A stretch of 64,000 bases of DNA from Guillardia theta CCMP2712 (Eukaryota; Cryptophyceae; Pyrenomonadales; Geminigeraceae): positions 197,212 to 261,211 of the forward strand of contig NW_005434648.1 of NCBI RefSeq assembly GCF_000315625.1, written 5' to 3'. Below, piece by piece: positions 26,101-38,205 of this stretch; position 1 is the stretch's first letter; each line of letters opens with the position of its first letter. The position numbers were made by a program, and so were the translations under genes. Under the pieces are notes generated by a model. It did not search any database and was not told the DNA's origin. It saw only the letters and a list, made by a program, of their open reading frames with translations.

Positions 26101-29100
26101 GAAGAAGGGAGGTGACTTTTCAACACCCGTCGGGCCAACCCCGTAGACGAAGGCACCCCAGTTGATCTGCCCGCTGGTTGTTGGATCGAAATGGTCGATG
26201 GCGATTTGGACGTGGCGATCGTCGAGGTCAATTCTGGTCTGCCTCAGACATTTGCGGAACTGCAAAGCAACGTCAGCCAGGGAGGGGGACAGCAGGAACA
26301 GATGTGAGACGATGATGTGCATCGGGGAAGCGCAGCGATCAACAAGTCACAACATTCACCTGATCCCACGAGATGGTGTTTGACTCAGGCGCCCGGTTGC
26401 TGAAATTCCAGCAGGCATCCACATTCTCAAAGGCGTTGATCACTTTGTCCCACTTAGGGATCTTGCTTTGCGCATCGAAACCTTGGAAGGCCATATGGAT
26501 CAAGAAGTACTCGGAGACATAGTTTTTGATCCAATCGTCAATGTTAACGGGGCCAAGAGACTTGTTGACCAACGCAAAGACATCGTCACGGCTGAGGGAT
26601 CCAAGAACCTGATGATCAAACGCTTTGAGAAGACCAGATCGAAATTCCATGGGTGTCAGGACATTTCCAGCTTTCATGGTGTTTCTCTCTCGCAGGAGAT
26701 ACGATCTGACAGGTTGCCAATGGACAAGGAGCGTCTGTCTGAGCTTTGCATTTTCTCGCGCATACCGCTCAACGAATTCAGACCTTGCTATCGTTCCATC
26801 TCCATTGCGATCGATCACATCAATCAAGAAATGTATCTGTTCACTCGTCAACTGACTGCCCAGACTTGACACGTTCTCGCAAAGAATTTCAAACTCTGGA
26901 TAAGTAAGAAGACTGCCTTGCTTCTCAAACTCTCGATCAAACTTTTCCCATATTGGAAAAATGATTTCATGGGCTCTCAATTCGTCACCTATGTACTTAT
27001 CGAGGAAGTTGCGGTGATAATCGATATATCCGATATACTTTGGATGCATTTGAAAACACTTGTCCTCGTCCAATTTCTTAATGATGCTTTGTCGCTCATT
27101 GGCCTTGATTGATCTGTTGTCTACCATGACTTGCAGTGCGGAGCAGAAATCAGCTTTGGAGATGAGTCTTACTTCTCCTTGAAAGTTGTCTTCGATGACA
27201 CATGGGTAAGTATTCAACAGCTGTAGTAAGTCTGGCCATCTATTCTGAACAAGGAGCACATCAAAGAGCACTTTTTCTGTGTCGAAGTAAACGTCTACGA
27301 ACGATTGAATGAAGCGACGAATGTTGAGCGACAGGATAGTAAACTTTCCGAGGTCGTCCTTGTCAAGGTCACACCACTGCTGCTTCGTGCCATCTTTCTT
27401 CTTCATGAAGATATCGATTTCTTCGTCACTGAGCTCGTCACCCATCTTTAGGCCTTCCTGCAAGGCGATCTTAAAGGTCTTCCTGGTCAGGGACCCTTTC
27501 AAGTTGGTATCAAATTTTCTGAGGGTCACTTCGATGCCTCCACGTCCAAACCATTTGCTGGCTGGAAGCTTTTCACGAAAAAGATTTACTGCAAGCTCAA
27601 CACTGTCGTCCTTTCCTCCAGATTCTTGCAGTTCGTCTGCTGACTTGAATATCCATCGCCCGTCGGTCTTTGAATCAAGACCGAAATGAACGATGAAATC
27701 ATAGTAATCGATGTACATCCCATCTATTGATGCTGATCGCTTGAAAAGGGACTCGATGTCGTCATCGATTTTTTCGTCAACAAAATTATCAAAATTGGAT
27801 GTGAGGGCTTGTTTCAAATCTTCCCTGGACAATCTGTTGTCCCGATCGTGATCGAGTGCTCGGAATGCTTCCGTTATGTTCCGACCAAATTTCTTCAACA
27901 TTGCACTACGAAGTTTCTGATCAAACAAAGGCCTTGGATAAATAGCCTTTGGACGAATTTCGAAGTTGAAGAGAAACTCGTGATAGGCGATGAAACCATC
28001 TCCGATACTGTCACAGTAATCGAAAATCCGAGAAATTTTCTCATTGTGATCGCTGTCGCCCTCGAAGACTTTCAATCTGACCAGACCCTTATGAAATTCT
28101 TCTTTCGAAAGTCGACCATCTGCGTCTTCGTCCAGAGAATGGAAAGCCTGGATAGCATCATCAAATATTTCTCTCATTTTTTGTTTGATCGTTTCCAAAT
28201 TTTCTGAGATCGAATCCCACTTATCTCTACGCAGATCACGGAGATCAATGGCTGCAAGCCTTTTCAGAAATTCTTGATAGTCAACTTTGCGATTTTTATC
28301 TACATCCAGCCAGGCCAGAAATTGTTCATTTCTGCCCTGGCTGATGTTCAAACCGGCTTTGATCAGTCCCTTGTGAATGTCATCCGAATTCAGCACTCCG
28401 AGCCCACTTTCATCCATCTCGTCAAAGAGTTGAGCAATATTTCCAAACGAAGAGAGTAGATACTTTGCTATCTCGGTGTCAGAAAAAGTATCGTGCTTCC
28501 CGTCTTGAACTGAAATCGCGTTGTGTTTGTTGAATGTCTCCAAAAAATGTTCATAATCAATGAATCCAGTTCCTTGTTTGTCCGATCTCCTGATAATTTC
28601 GTCGAGTATTTTCGAAGGAAGCTTGAGCTTAAGCCTGTTTTCAACACCTTTGCGGAATTCCTCTCGAGAGAGCCTGCCGTCATGATCGACATCCATTCGC
28701 TTGAAAGCTTGTAACAGCGATTTGAAATTCGAGCGCATCGCTTTGTTGATTTTCGCTTCGACTGTCCAAATCTCAGCTTCACTTGCGGCTCCAGTGCCCG
28801 TAGCTTTCTGATTGTTAGCCTGCCCGACCTTCTTGATTTGTGCATACTCGTGATATAGCACGTCTCCAACGTCATTCTTCTGTGCATCTCGAACATACCA
28901 TTCAACATCTTCCGCCGACATTCGAGGCTCAGTTCTAATCAGCGCATTCCTAAAGCCTTCCACAGTGACCACTCCTTTGGGAGTGCCCATATCCAATGCA
29001 GCACATTCTTGGATCAAAACATCCCACTTGCCTTGCATCGATGCGGGCTCATCGTCTAGAGGGGCCCCTAAGAGCCGCATCATATCATCGATCCATCTAT

Positions 29101-30025
29101 TTCTTGCGCTGAAGTCCATGGCCACTCGTCTGGATCGAACGGATCCTCGATCCCCAAGGTCCTTTCTTCTTTCAAGAAGAGGAACCCTCTCACGAGCCCC
29201 CTTCACAACCCGATCGGAATTGAAGTCTACGATAAAGGCTTCAAGGTGCACTGAACCCTCCCCGTCCTCGCCATTGTCCCGAAGACTCAGGTCAAGATAG
29301 TCCCAGCACTTGACAAAGTCAGCTTCTGTCTTTACTGTGAACTGGTGACCGTTAGACTCGTACATGAAGGTAACCGGTCGACCGTATTTAGACTTCAGCG
29401 TTTGGAGGAGCTCTGAAAAGGACACTGACGCTTCAATGGCGAAATTCTTCTCCACACCTTTTTCATCTTTGCATTCCAACAACACCTCTGAGAACGATCT
29501 TTTATTCGTTGAGGCCGCCCCCGCCTTGTGCCCGGGTTTCAAATAATTTGCCTTTGCGTCCCCGCCTTTCGGCCCAGATTGCAGACCCTTTCCTTTCCTT
29601 TTATCTACGGTGAATGTCGATAGGAACTCTTCTAAAGTAATGATTCCATCAGCGTTGCTGTCGATGTAGTCAAATAGGTCTTCTAGCACGGAATCAGAAA
29701 TATCTTTGAGACTGGGCTCATTCAAATTCCGAATGGCTTCACAAAACTCGGTTTTATGGAGCTTTCCATCAGAGTTTGAATCAAACACAACAAAGGCATC
29801 GAAGAGCTCATCGAAGAGACTTTCTATGGCCTTCCTGACTGAAGGTATCACTTCTGATATTGCAAGCCTGGAATTTGCCTTGCCAGCGGAAGCTGCTGCC
29901 TTCTTTTCAATTCCATGCTTTTCAAGGGCATTGAGAAAGTTCTTTCTTCGCTTCACCGCGGCATCCAGCAAGTCGTCGTGATTTGATCCGACAAACCAGT
30001 CCACCCCACTGGTTGTTTGAGACAT
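23112..30025 (-). CDS. Giant multi-EF-hand protein with PB1-like domain
   Basis: This is a calcium-binding protein of more than 2,000 residues. Exon 1 (about 26358-30025) alone encodes over 1,200 residues from MSQTTSGVDWF. EF-hand loops recur about every 35-80 residues: FDSNSDGKLHKTEF (loop at 82-93), IDSNADGIITLEEF, MDVDHDGRLSREEF, LDEDADGRLSKEEF and IDRNGDGTIARSEF look intact. Many others have lost loop acids, for example a partner reading SDKQGTGFIDYEHF. Between the first pair and the rest (about residues 180-270) lies a PB1-like segment with KSKYGRPVTFMY and a trailing DYLDLSLRDNG. Later exons continue at 26259 (FRKCLRQTRIDLDD) and 25532 (LPRSALEMALRRPEL), with further hands such as FDVNADGTVSRNEF. 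The last exon ends VALRNKDQQQAQG (stop 23112). Cytosolic location is inferred, as no signal peptide or TM was seen. Confidence 0.82.
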
Positions 30026-30366
30026 CGCCTAGTCTGACGGATCGAATCTGCCGCAAATGTCTTGCTCCTTGTCAATATAACCTTGTTCCACGTCCTCCCC
30101 CTCTCTTCCTCGTGCTTGTCACAGGTTTCGCCAGCTCTCACTCAACAACTTCTTCACTGAATTTCTCCCGCCATTTCCCCTCGCTAACCCATGTCCCCAT
30201 TCCGCTCCCGCTACCCGCCATTCCGAAGTTGGCGGGCCTGGTCGAAAAACCAATTAGCTCCTTGAATTCAAACCAGTAAAATAGATGAGCTAATATCTAT
30301 TACATCTAAAGGCTTTAGCTCCCTTGATTATGAACTGCTGGCCTCCTCGTGCGTCTTTCTACCGCA
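30026..30366. other. Head-to-head gap without a composite block
   Basis: This is a 341-bp divergent promoter region between the EF-hand giant and the TRAP-delta gene. It contains short pyrimidine tracts and no GGGGTA words. No gene is seen. Confidence 0.5.
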
Positions 30367-31367
30367 ATGCGCGCGGCTCTTCCATGCCTTCTCATGGCGC
30401 TCGCGCTCCTCGCTCACTGCGCTGAGGCCGCTCCATGCAGCTCCTCAGATGTCAGCATAGTGCAGGTACCCTCCTCTGATCCTCCGACCTTGTCTCAATG
30501 CCTCTCCCCTTCCGTGTCGAGTTTCCCGGCCATGCCGATTGAGTTCCCCCGGCCACACTGGGAGCACTGGATGGTTATGTCTGAGGGTGGTACCTGGCAG
30601 GACTCGGCATACACTGACATGGCGACCACTTTTATCCCAACCCGCGCGGGAGTGGAAGAGGACAAGACCGCTGTAATTGACCTAATCTTGACGAGGATCC
30701 TAGTCAGAGGATGCTGACGTCAGGAATTTTCCAGGTGTTCATCACCAACTTCAGGTTGTTTTGCAAGTCTGAGCAAGTCAAGGATGTGAATGTGAAGGCC
30801 TCTGTGTCCTTCCGCTCCGGCTCGGGATCCTACACCGTCCAGGTTGGAAGATCTGTGTTGCCAGTTAGAATTTCGTCTTATGGGTGAGACAGCCCAAGCT
30901 GTCCAACGTTGCTGTTCTCAAGGACGAGTCTGGATCTTATCAGGTGAGTCGGAATATCCTCCTCCCCTCACGATCTCAGAGGGTTCTGAATGAGCTGCTA
31001 CCATGAAAGGTCTCCTTCACCATCCCTGAGAGGAGCATGCAGTCTGGGGAGTACAAGGTTCTTGCCTCGCAGCAAAGGGAGCAAACATGACGTGCATGCT
31101 TCAGGTTGATGTTTTCTTCGTCGGAGAATCATCCCCGGCCGCTTCCATCTCTCTCTTTCACAGGTTTCGCTGGCCACCCCATGGGCAAACACATAGTGAC
31201 ATGTTTGTTTGGAATTCAGCGTGCCAATCATCTCGGGAAGACACATGGAGTTCTTGGCCACCATTGTTCTGTTCTTCCAGGCTTATTACGTGACATTTCA
31301 CTTGCACTCTCTTGCATGTGCTCACTTAATGCCACAGATCTCTGGACAATTCAAGACTTCGCAGTAA
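30367..31367 (+). CDS. Translocon-associated protein subunit delta (TRAP-delta/SSR4)
   Basis: TRAP-delta is a single-pass ER membrane protein of the TRAP complex that assists translocation at Sec61. The start MRAALPCLLMALALLAHCAE gives a clear signal peptide cleaved before APCSSSDVS. The lumenal beta-sandwich matches the family: VFITNFRLFCKSE aligns with VFIVEISLTCKNR, then VKASVSFRSGSGSYTVQ, LKDESGSYQVSFTIPER and SGEYKVDVFF, parallel to GTYEVRFFDEES. After VSLATPWANT the last exon gives a TM helix within RHMEFLATIVLFFQAYYVTF, followed by a short cytosolic tail ending GQFKTSQ (stop 31365-31367). Exons are joined by four or five short introns. The identity rests on remembered family sequence, not a search. 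Confidence 0.75.
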
Positions 31368-31537
31368 ATTCAATGAAACAATTGACCCTTTTCAAGTAAA
31401 CTCAAGTTGTATATCGGAGATCAGTCGATGACAAGCTATTCTTCGCTTTCTCTGTCATGTCAAGACATGATGACGAACAAAACATAACATAACATGGCCA
31501 TGCGTTACACGATCATTTTGCTTTCTCTATTGCAGCG

Positions 31538-32468
31538 ATGACTAGCTCCAAGGGCAAAGGAGATGTGGGGAGCGGGGATAACGGCAAGGAGATCAAGGAC
31601 GAGGAGAGCAGGGACTCAACAGATCCGCGACGGTTCCTGACGTCGTGAGGGGCCGGAGCCTCGAGCCTCACTCGCCCATCGCCCGCTGGTCGACCCAGGC
31701 GGCTCTCCTCTATTTCATATGAGTGCTGTTCGATTTGGTTCCCGCCTGGACCTACGTCACCATTCCCCCTGCCCTATCGTTGTCTGCGGACCCCTGCCGC
31801 CTCCTCCTACTGCTCCCCCTCTCCTACCATCTTCCATCAGCTTTCCTTCACCCTGCTCGTCCTGCCCTGATCGCATCCCTTCCATCATCGCGCTGGAAAT
31901 GTCTGACAACACAGCGCGAGCTGCCTCGAGGCAGGACGAGGCAGCGGACAGGAAGAAGTCAGCAGAGGAGAAGACAAAGTTCCTGGAGAAGAGGATCATG
32001 ATCGACCGGCAGCTCGGGAGGTCCCGCCATGGTTCCTGGCAGTTCCTGCGTCGGAACGCGGATCTAGCGTTCGAGGACTTCGCTGAGAGGATAGGAACTC
32101 CAAGGGACCGTCCCGCAAGGGATCAAGTCCTACCACTCAGTGCGAGGGGAACAAGATCGACCTTTGAAGATTGGTCTGCATTCCGAGATGATGCTTCCTT
32201 GCATCCTGCAAGGACGCCCAGGCGCCATGTCGCCCGGTCCTCCTCGTCCCCAGCCAGCTGCACTCCTCGCAACCTGCCATGCACGGAGAGCTTCAAGTGC
32301 ATCCCGGACCCCAGGTGGAAGGAGATCTTCAGCCGGTCAGCCAAGGAGTTTGAGAAGGCCGTGCAACTGGAAAAGCTGTATGCACAGAAGATGTTTGCGT
32401 ACAAGGGAGAGCAGGTGTCAAGGAAGCGAATCGAACTCAACACGCCCAGGGCTGCCAAGGGGGACTAG
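31538..32468 (+). CDS. Unknown basic/charged protein
   Basis: I do not recognise this gene. A first exon at 31538-31644 (MTSSKGKGDVGSGDNGKEIK) ends at a GTGAGG donor. An acceptor at 31840 joins in the correct phase to a long exon ending at the stop 32466-32468, giving about 244 residues. The second exon has a Ser/Pro start, MSDNTARAASRQDEAADRK, a charged helix (KKSAEEKTKFLEKRIMIDR), an Arg/Ser-rich middle and a helical end (WKEIFSRSAKEFEKAVQLEK). The ATG at 31899 is an alternative start. No domain is seen. The gene lies tandem after TRAP-delta and is convergent with the reticulocalbin-like gene 98 bp away. Confidence 0.55.
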
Positions 32469-32565
32469 CAATGTGTTAGGATACTTCAAGGGCGAGGCAG
32501 GATAGACGGTGAGAGGGTGGAAGGCAGGGAGAGCAAGACATGAAAACATTTTCTTAAAAGTCAAC

Positions 32566-33979
32566 CTATTCGTACAGGTGCATACTGTCCAACCCCACAT
32601 CATGGCTTTCGTCGTGCTCGTCGTCAAGAGAGTCGTCGAGGTGCGGGGGCCCGCCATGATGAAAGTCTTCTCCTTCGGGCATGTAGTCGTCATGGTACAT
32701 CCCCTCTGGATCGCCGTGGAGATGGTTGTGATGGAAGTATCCCTCGTGAACATCCTGGGCGGTGGAGTCAACAGCTGCGTGGTGGCGCAGCACAGCAGGG
32801 GAGACAAGCACCTCATGCAAGTCACGCAGATGCATCTGGAAGAATTCGTCGAAGGAGACGTGCGAGCTGTTGTCACTGAGAGCAACGGTCAGGAGCTGAC
32901 GGCTCAAGGAGCGTTGCCTCACTGATCAAGGTCGGCAAAGATCTCGTCGATCATCTGTTTGGTCTGGAGGATTCATCACTCAACCAGGGAACAAGCCTCT
33001 GCCAGCAAAGGTTCCAGACCTCTTCCGGTGACATATCCTGCTCTGAGCTCTCAGAGTTGTGCTGTGCGACGTGGTTTGTCAACTGGGTAGAAAAGTCAAC
33101 ATGCACAAGCTCGATCGTTCATGAAAGGAGAACCTCCTCGTACGAGACTTGCCCGTCCTTGTTGGAGTCCATGAGATCGAAGTCCTTCCGGGCTTCGTCC
33201 TTTGCCTCGTTCATCTCCGTCTCTGTGAGGTTTCCGACAAAACTGTGGAAGTCGTGGCCGTCCTCATAGTCTGGCTCCTGCGGGATGTTGTGGTACATAG
33301 CATGCAACCACTCCTCGAAGCTGATCCTGGAGTTGCCGTCTCCATCATCCTCGTGAAACTGCTTCTTCTGCAAGAACGAATGAGACGCTGACACACAAGG
33401 CGCAACGAAAGACCATGGTCTCCATCTGCTGCTTCTCCACTTCCTCCACGTTTCCCACCGAGCTTCCTGTATCATTCCCCGCCCCGGGTTTTGTCGTCCT
33501 CACGTGCGAATCCTTGAACAAGGCCTTTGCATACTCCCGCAGGTCCAACTCGCCGTCCTTGTTCAGGTCTGCCTCGTCAAAGAACCCTTTCTCCATTTCC
33601 CTCCAGTGTTCCTCTTCTTCCTCATCCATGACATGCACGCCCTGCCTCCCGAGCCCATGATCGTCCTCCAACGGGTAGTCTGGTGCTCGTCCATGGTCCT
33701 CTTCATCTAGATCGTGCTCGTACTTGTCTCCCAATATCCCTTCCATGAGCTCGTTGACATCGTCGTTGAATCTTGTTCGGGTGTCAACACTACAAGGATA
33801 GCACAAGCCTGCATCACCTTCGAGCCGCCGGCGGGAAGGTTTCGGAGTCAACAACTGGAGCGATCGTCAGGTAAAGGAACAGATGTCATGTTGTGTCCTT
33901 GGATACCGTGCAATAATGCAAACAGCGACGATGCGAGGACCACCCAGTAAAGGGCCCGACTGCATCGTACCCGACACAT
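32566..33979 (-). CDS. Reticulocalbin/calumenin-like EF-hand protein of the secretory pathway
   Basis: The start MCRVRCSRALYWVVLASSLF at 33979 gives a hydrophobic signal or anchor segment, so the protein should enter the ER. After an acidic linker, EF-hands are seen as EADLNKDGELDLREYAKALF, then DDGDGNSRISFEEWLHAMY, then MDSNKDGQVSYEEVL, and a weaker last one with VSFDEFFQMHL. Between them are short acidic spacers (PDYEDGHDFHSF). This paired-hand, acidic layout resembles the CREC family (reticulocalbin, calumenin). The C-terminal 80 residues are unusual: very rich in His, Asp and Glu (FHHNHLHGDPEGMYHDD), ending DSMHLYE with no HDEL-type retention signal. The stop is at 32566. The first exon junctions are approximate. 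Confidence 0.75.
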
Positions 33980-35238
33980 GCCTGTAGTGAGCAAAGAGAA
34001 AGCATCACTGTCAAGAGAAGAAGATGCACGATTCAAACCACAGAATCAAATTCCTCCTCTGAACCACTAACTCCCTCCAGCTCAATTCGAATCACTCTCT
34101 CTTCCATTCCCGACCTTTCGACTCTTTTCCCTCGCTGGCTAGTTCTTACTCTCCCAGCCTTCACAAAAACTCGCCAAAGTCACGCACTTCCCTCATCTGG
34201 CCTCTCCCCTCGCAGCATCTTTCATCTATCCTATCTCCTCCTGCTCCTCCCTCCCTCCCTCCTCTGCTCGTTCCATTGCCCATCGCTCTAGTTGAACTGC
34301 CATAGTCGCGTCAGAGGAAAAAAGAATTTTTGTTTGTTTTACACAAACTTGGTAGTGACATATTCGTGACTCCGAGGCTCCGTGATCCGATCCGATGATG
34401 CCGGATTGCGGCCGGGCCGGGGCGGGGCGGGCGCCGCGGGCCCAGTGCGCCCCGCCGCCGCCGGGGCGGCGGCCCGGGGCCGCCGTGACTCGTGTTACGA
34501 AGCCCGGGCCCCCCGGGGCTGACTCAGACCGATACGGGACTCCCGGACTTCCTGAGTCAACCCAGTGACCTAGCAGTCCGGTTCGAGTCCCCCACTGGCC
34601 CGCCGGACCTCGTCCGTGGCAAGTTACCGGCCCGGCGAGTTCCTTGGACCGTTCGCCGACTGAGTCGTTCACTCAGTGAACTACCGGTTCGGAAGCCGCT
34701 GAGCCGGGCCCGGGCCGCGGCCCGGCCCGGCGTTCTAGTCGCTTCCGAAGTTCAGCCGCCCGATCGGAACTCTTGGAAGTCACAGGCCGTTAGTGACTGC
34801 TTTCCCGGCTCCCCGACCACCCCTCCTTTCCTCTGAACTCCACCCCCATCCTCCCCTTCCTCAGCACCCCTATTTTGATACCCCCCTCTTTCCCTGCAAA
34901 CTACCCAGTGCAGGGAAGGGTCCCTATCCTTTAGATGTCTTGCACCCTATGGTTGTGGACCCCACCCCCTGCTGGGATTCTGACCACCCCTACCATGTCA
35001 TCACCCCCCGAACTCCCTTTGGACCATCAACAAATTTGTACCACCCTGCCTTTATGACAGGTAGTCGTAACATACCCCCTATTTCAGGCAAGATTTCCAG
35101 CAATTTAATACCCACACATGAATATTCTGACCCACCCCTCATGAGTGTACCCACCACTTCATCATCAGTACCCGTTCCTGCTTCACTTATACCCCTTGTA
35201 CCGCGTACGCCCCCCACTGACCCTCCTCAGTCATCGCA
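33980..35238. other. Head-to-head intergenic region with composite block, copy D
   Basis: Positions 33980-34360 are ordinary, with a TC-rich stretch. The core at about 34380-34790 is extremely GC-rich (GGGCCGGGGCGGGGCGG, repeated GACTC/GAGTC and GGCCCGG). The flank at about 34795-35230 is C-rich on the plus strand, with ACCCC, TACCCCC and CACCCC words every 15-40 bp, ending just before the UGPase start codon. The reading frames across the core are composition artefacts. Confidence 0.6.
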
Positions 35239-38205
35239 ATGCAGGGAGCCGGTGCTGCGTCGCGGTCAGCGATCGTGCTGTCGGCGCTTCTCATGTCATC
35301 CTTGTTGCTCCTTTCTAGTGCTAGCACTCAGCAGTGCTCCTCTCCTCTCCACCTGCGCGGCGGAGGAGTCATGGCGCCCCTGCAGTCCATCGCCAAGAGG
35401 GTTGGAGGTTTTCTTCGAACCGCTTCCTTCGGGAATCTTGACTCTTCAAACCTGGTAGCTCCAGAGGGCAAGGTCGATCTCTCCTACTCCGATGTGCAGC
35501 GTTTGAGGGGCGGGGTGCAGGTGTATCCTCTTGTTTCCCTTGCATGCTCCTTGCTGCTGCTGCTTTCTCCTTGTTGTCTTTGAGGGATACTTGAAATTCT
35601 CCACCAAGGATGTTCGTTACACCGCGGTGACTTGAATGTTCTTTTCTTGCAGATCATCTTCGATGATATTAGGAAGCTCATGGAGGAGGAGAAGCTCTCT
35701 GAATCCGCCATCAGGGTACAGCTTCATCGCACCCAACAGGCAAGGATCCTGACGTTAGCACAGGCCTTCCAGCAAGCCTACGAAGCCTTGGTCCGTGGAG
35801 ACGACGGCATGATCTCAGAGCGAATGATCTCTCCTGCTCTTGACTTGCCTATGCTTGCCGATATCAAGCAGGTTTTCTCCCTCCGCCAAGTTGATGATGG
35901 TGCTGACGAGACTGTCAGGCCTCGATTCCCGACGACAAAGTCAAGGCTGTAAGAGAGCTTGACGCCTGATGGGCGACGGGCTGACATCTGGTTCCCAGCT
36001 TCTTGGACAGACTGTCATCTTGAAGCTCAACGGTGGTCTGGGAACGGGAATGGGTCTGGAGAAGGTGAGAGGGTTGCATGGCGGGCGGGGACAGTGTCTG
36101 AAAGCGAGGCACAGGCCAAGTCCCTCCTTGAAGTCAAGGGGTCCGAGACCTTCTTGGACTTCATTGCCAAGCAGGTGAGCTTGACAGTCTGACGAGGATC
36201 CTGCTGGTTTGAGAGACTGCAGGTGTTGCACTTCAGGAAGACCAAAGGAGACGTCCGCTCGATGTTCATGAACTCCTTCTCTACCAGGTCCTCCCGTGAC
36301 GCCGATGGGAGAGGACTGGGAGCTGACAGCCTTGCTCGCAGCGCCGACACCAAGGATGCTCTCAAGGGACATCCAGAGTTGGTTCAGGGAGGATGGTGCG
36401 CCACGCGAGCTGCTCGCTCTCTGTCCTTGGGATCGCGCGCTTAAATGATGCAAACAGGGAGGTCGTCCAGAACAAGGTCCCCAAGATCGATGCCGAGAGC
36501 CTGCGCCCAGCCAAGTGGCCAGGTAGAAGGCATGGAGGAGAGGATTGCAGCGAGACTGATGACTGGGCTCAGCAAACCCCACCAAGGAGTGGTGCCCTCC
36601 CGGTCACGGTGATCTCTACCCTTCCCTTGCTGGATCAGGGATGCTCGATTCCCTCCTCAAGGTGAGCGGGGAGGCAGGACAGCAATCCGAGGTGTTGTGA
36701 AGAGGAGAGGCAGGATGGGGTGAAGTACATGTTCGTCTCCAACTCGGACAACTTGGGAGGTACGACTTGTCATGGTTAGCCAGCTGGAATATGACGGGAG
36801 TGAGCGCAGCCACCCTCGACCTCGAGCTCTTGAACTTCTTCGCTCAGTCCGACAAGTCCTTCTTGATGGAGGTGCTGCTGTGCGAGGGAGGATGGGCTGT
36901 GTCTGAACTTCCACGTTTCAGGTGTGCGAGCGCACGGAAGCTGACAAGAAGGGAGGACACCTTGCCGTGAGGTTTGACGCCTTCGTCCGACCTCAGTCCC
37001 TCTCCTCACTGCCTCCCTCCCACCTGCAGGAAGCAGGACGGCCGCCTCCTCCTTCGTGAGTCGGCTCAGTGCCCACCAGACGACGAGAAGGCCTTCCAGG
37101 ATGTGTCCAAGCACAAGTACTTCAACACCAACAACTTGTGGATCCGCCTGGACAAGCTGAAGGAGGTTCTGAGAGCATACACTTGGTTGCTGGACTGAGC
37201 TGCTGGGAAGGTGTTGGACAAGAACAATGGAGTTGTTCCCCTGCCCATGATCAAGAACGCCAAGACCGTGGATCCCAGCGACTCCAAGTCAGCTGCTGTC
37301 TTCCAGGTTTGAGGAGACGAACCCCTCCCCTTCCCCTTCGCTCTCTCTGACTTCATTCCAGCTGGAAACTGCCATGGGCGCAGCTATCGAGAGCTTCGAC
37401 AACTCTGGAGCCATCGTGGTCGACCGATCTCGTTTCGCCCCTGTCAAGACCTGTGCTGATCTCCTGAGGGTGCGGCTGGAGGAGGACGGCCCCGCTCCTC
37501 TCTCATGCTCTTGCTCCATGGCAGGTCCGCTCCGACGCCTACGATGTGACTGAGGACAGCCGCCTAGTGCTCTCGGCCGAGTGCAAGGGACAGGTAGGAG
37601 ACTCCAGCTGGAGGGAGAGCCCAGCTCCTGACCCAGCTGTCAGCCGCCTGTCGTCGATCTCGACAAGAAGGAGTATAAGACGATGAGCGGGCTCGACAAG
37701 ATGCTCAGCAAGGTGAAAGGAGCTCCTCCACCACAGCCAGACCTGGCTGCTTCTGACACTCCATGGCAGGGAGACGTCCCCTCCCTGAAGCACTGCAAGA
37801 AGCTCACTGTCAAGGGCAAGGTCTGCCTTCCCCACCTAGAGTGGAGCTGGAGCTGAGCTGGACCCCAGGTTGCGCTCGAGAAGGGCATCACCTTCAAGGG
37901 CGAAGTCACCATTGTCAACCCGACCGCCGAGTGGCGTATCCTCAAGGTGGGAATCAGCTGGGGTTTGACGCAGCCCTCCGCTCACAGTCTTTAATGCGCA
38001 GGCCGGAGTTTATGAGAACCAGACCGTCGAGCTGGTAGCGTCGCCTCCTCTTCCATCCTCACTGCTCCCTCCCATCTCCTCCATGCTCTTTCATCCCCCT
38101 CCCCCCCTCTTGAAATCCCTGTTTTCTTTCCTGCTACTTTCTCCTTGTCCCGACTCCGATGTTGACGAGCTTGACTGGCAGGGCGAGAACAGTGAGAAGT
38201 TGTAA
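35239..38205 (+). CDS. UTP-glucose-1-phosphate uridylyltransferase (UGPase) with N-terminal targeting leader
   Basis: UGPase makes UDP-glucose from UTP and glucose-1-phosphate. The ATG at 35239 gives a hydrophobic signal peptide ([20 protein letters not shown]) followed by a short leader ending SPLHLRGGG, with a second RLRGG at the exon end. The mature enzyme shows the nucleotide-binding loop [20 protein letters not shown], then [15 protein letters not shown], a [14 protein letters not shown] motif, [44 protein letters not shown] and [12 protein letters not shown] followed by [19 protein letters not shown]. The left-handed beta-helix end is [17 protein letters not shown] with [12 protein letters not shown]. 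The stop after GENSEKL is at 38203-38205. All are eukaryotic-type UGPase motifs. There are over 15 short introns, several with CTGAC branch sites. The leader suggests import through the ER route toward the complex plastid. Confidence 0.92.

Noticed and set aside
34380-35230. Composite blocks as a mobile element
   Set aside because: No terminal inverted or direct repeats, no target-site duplication, no transposase or reverse transcriptase, and copies do not align end to end.
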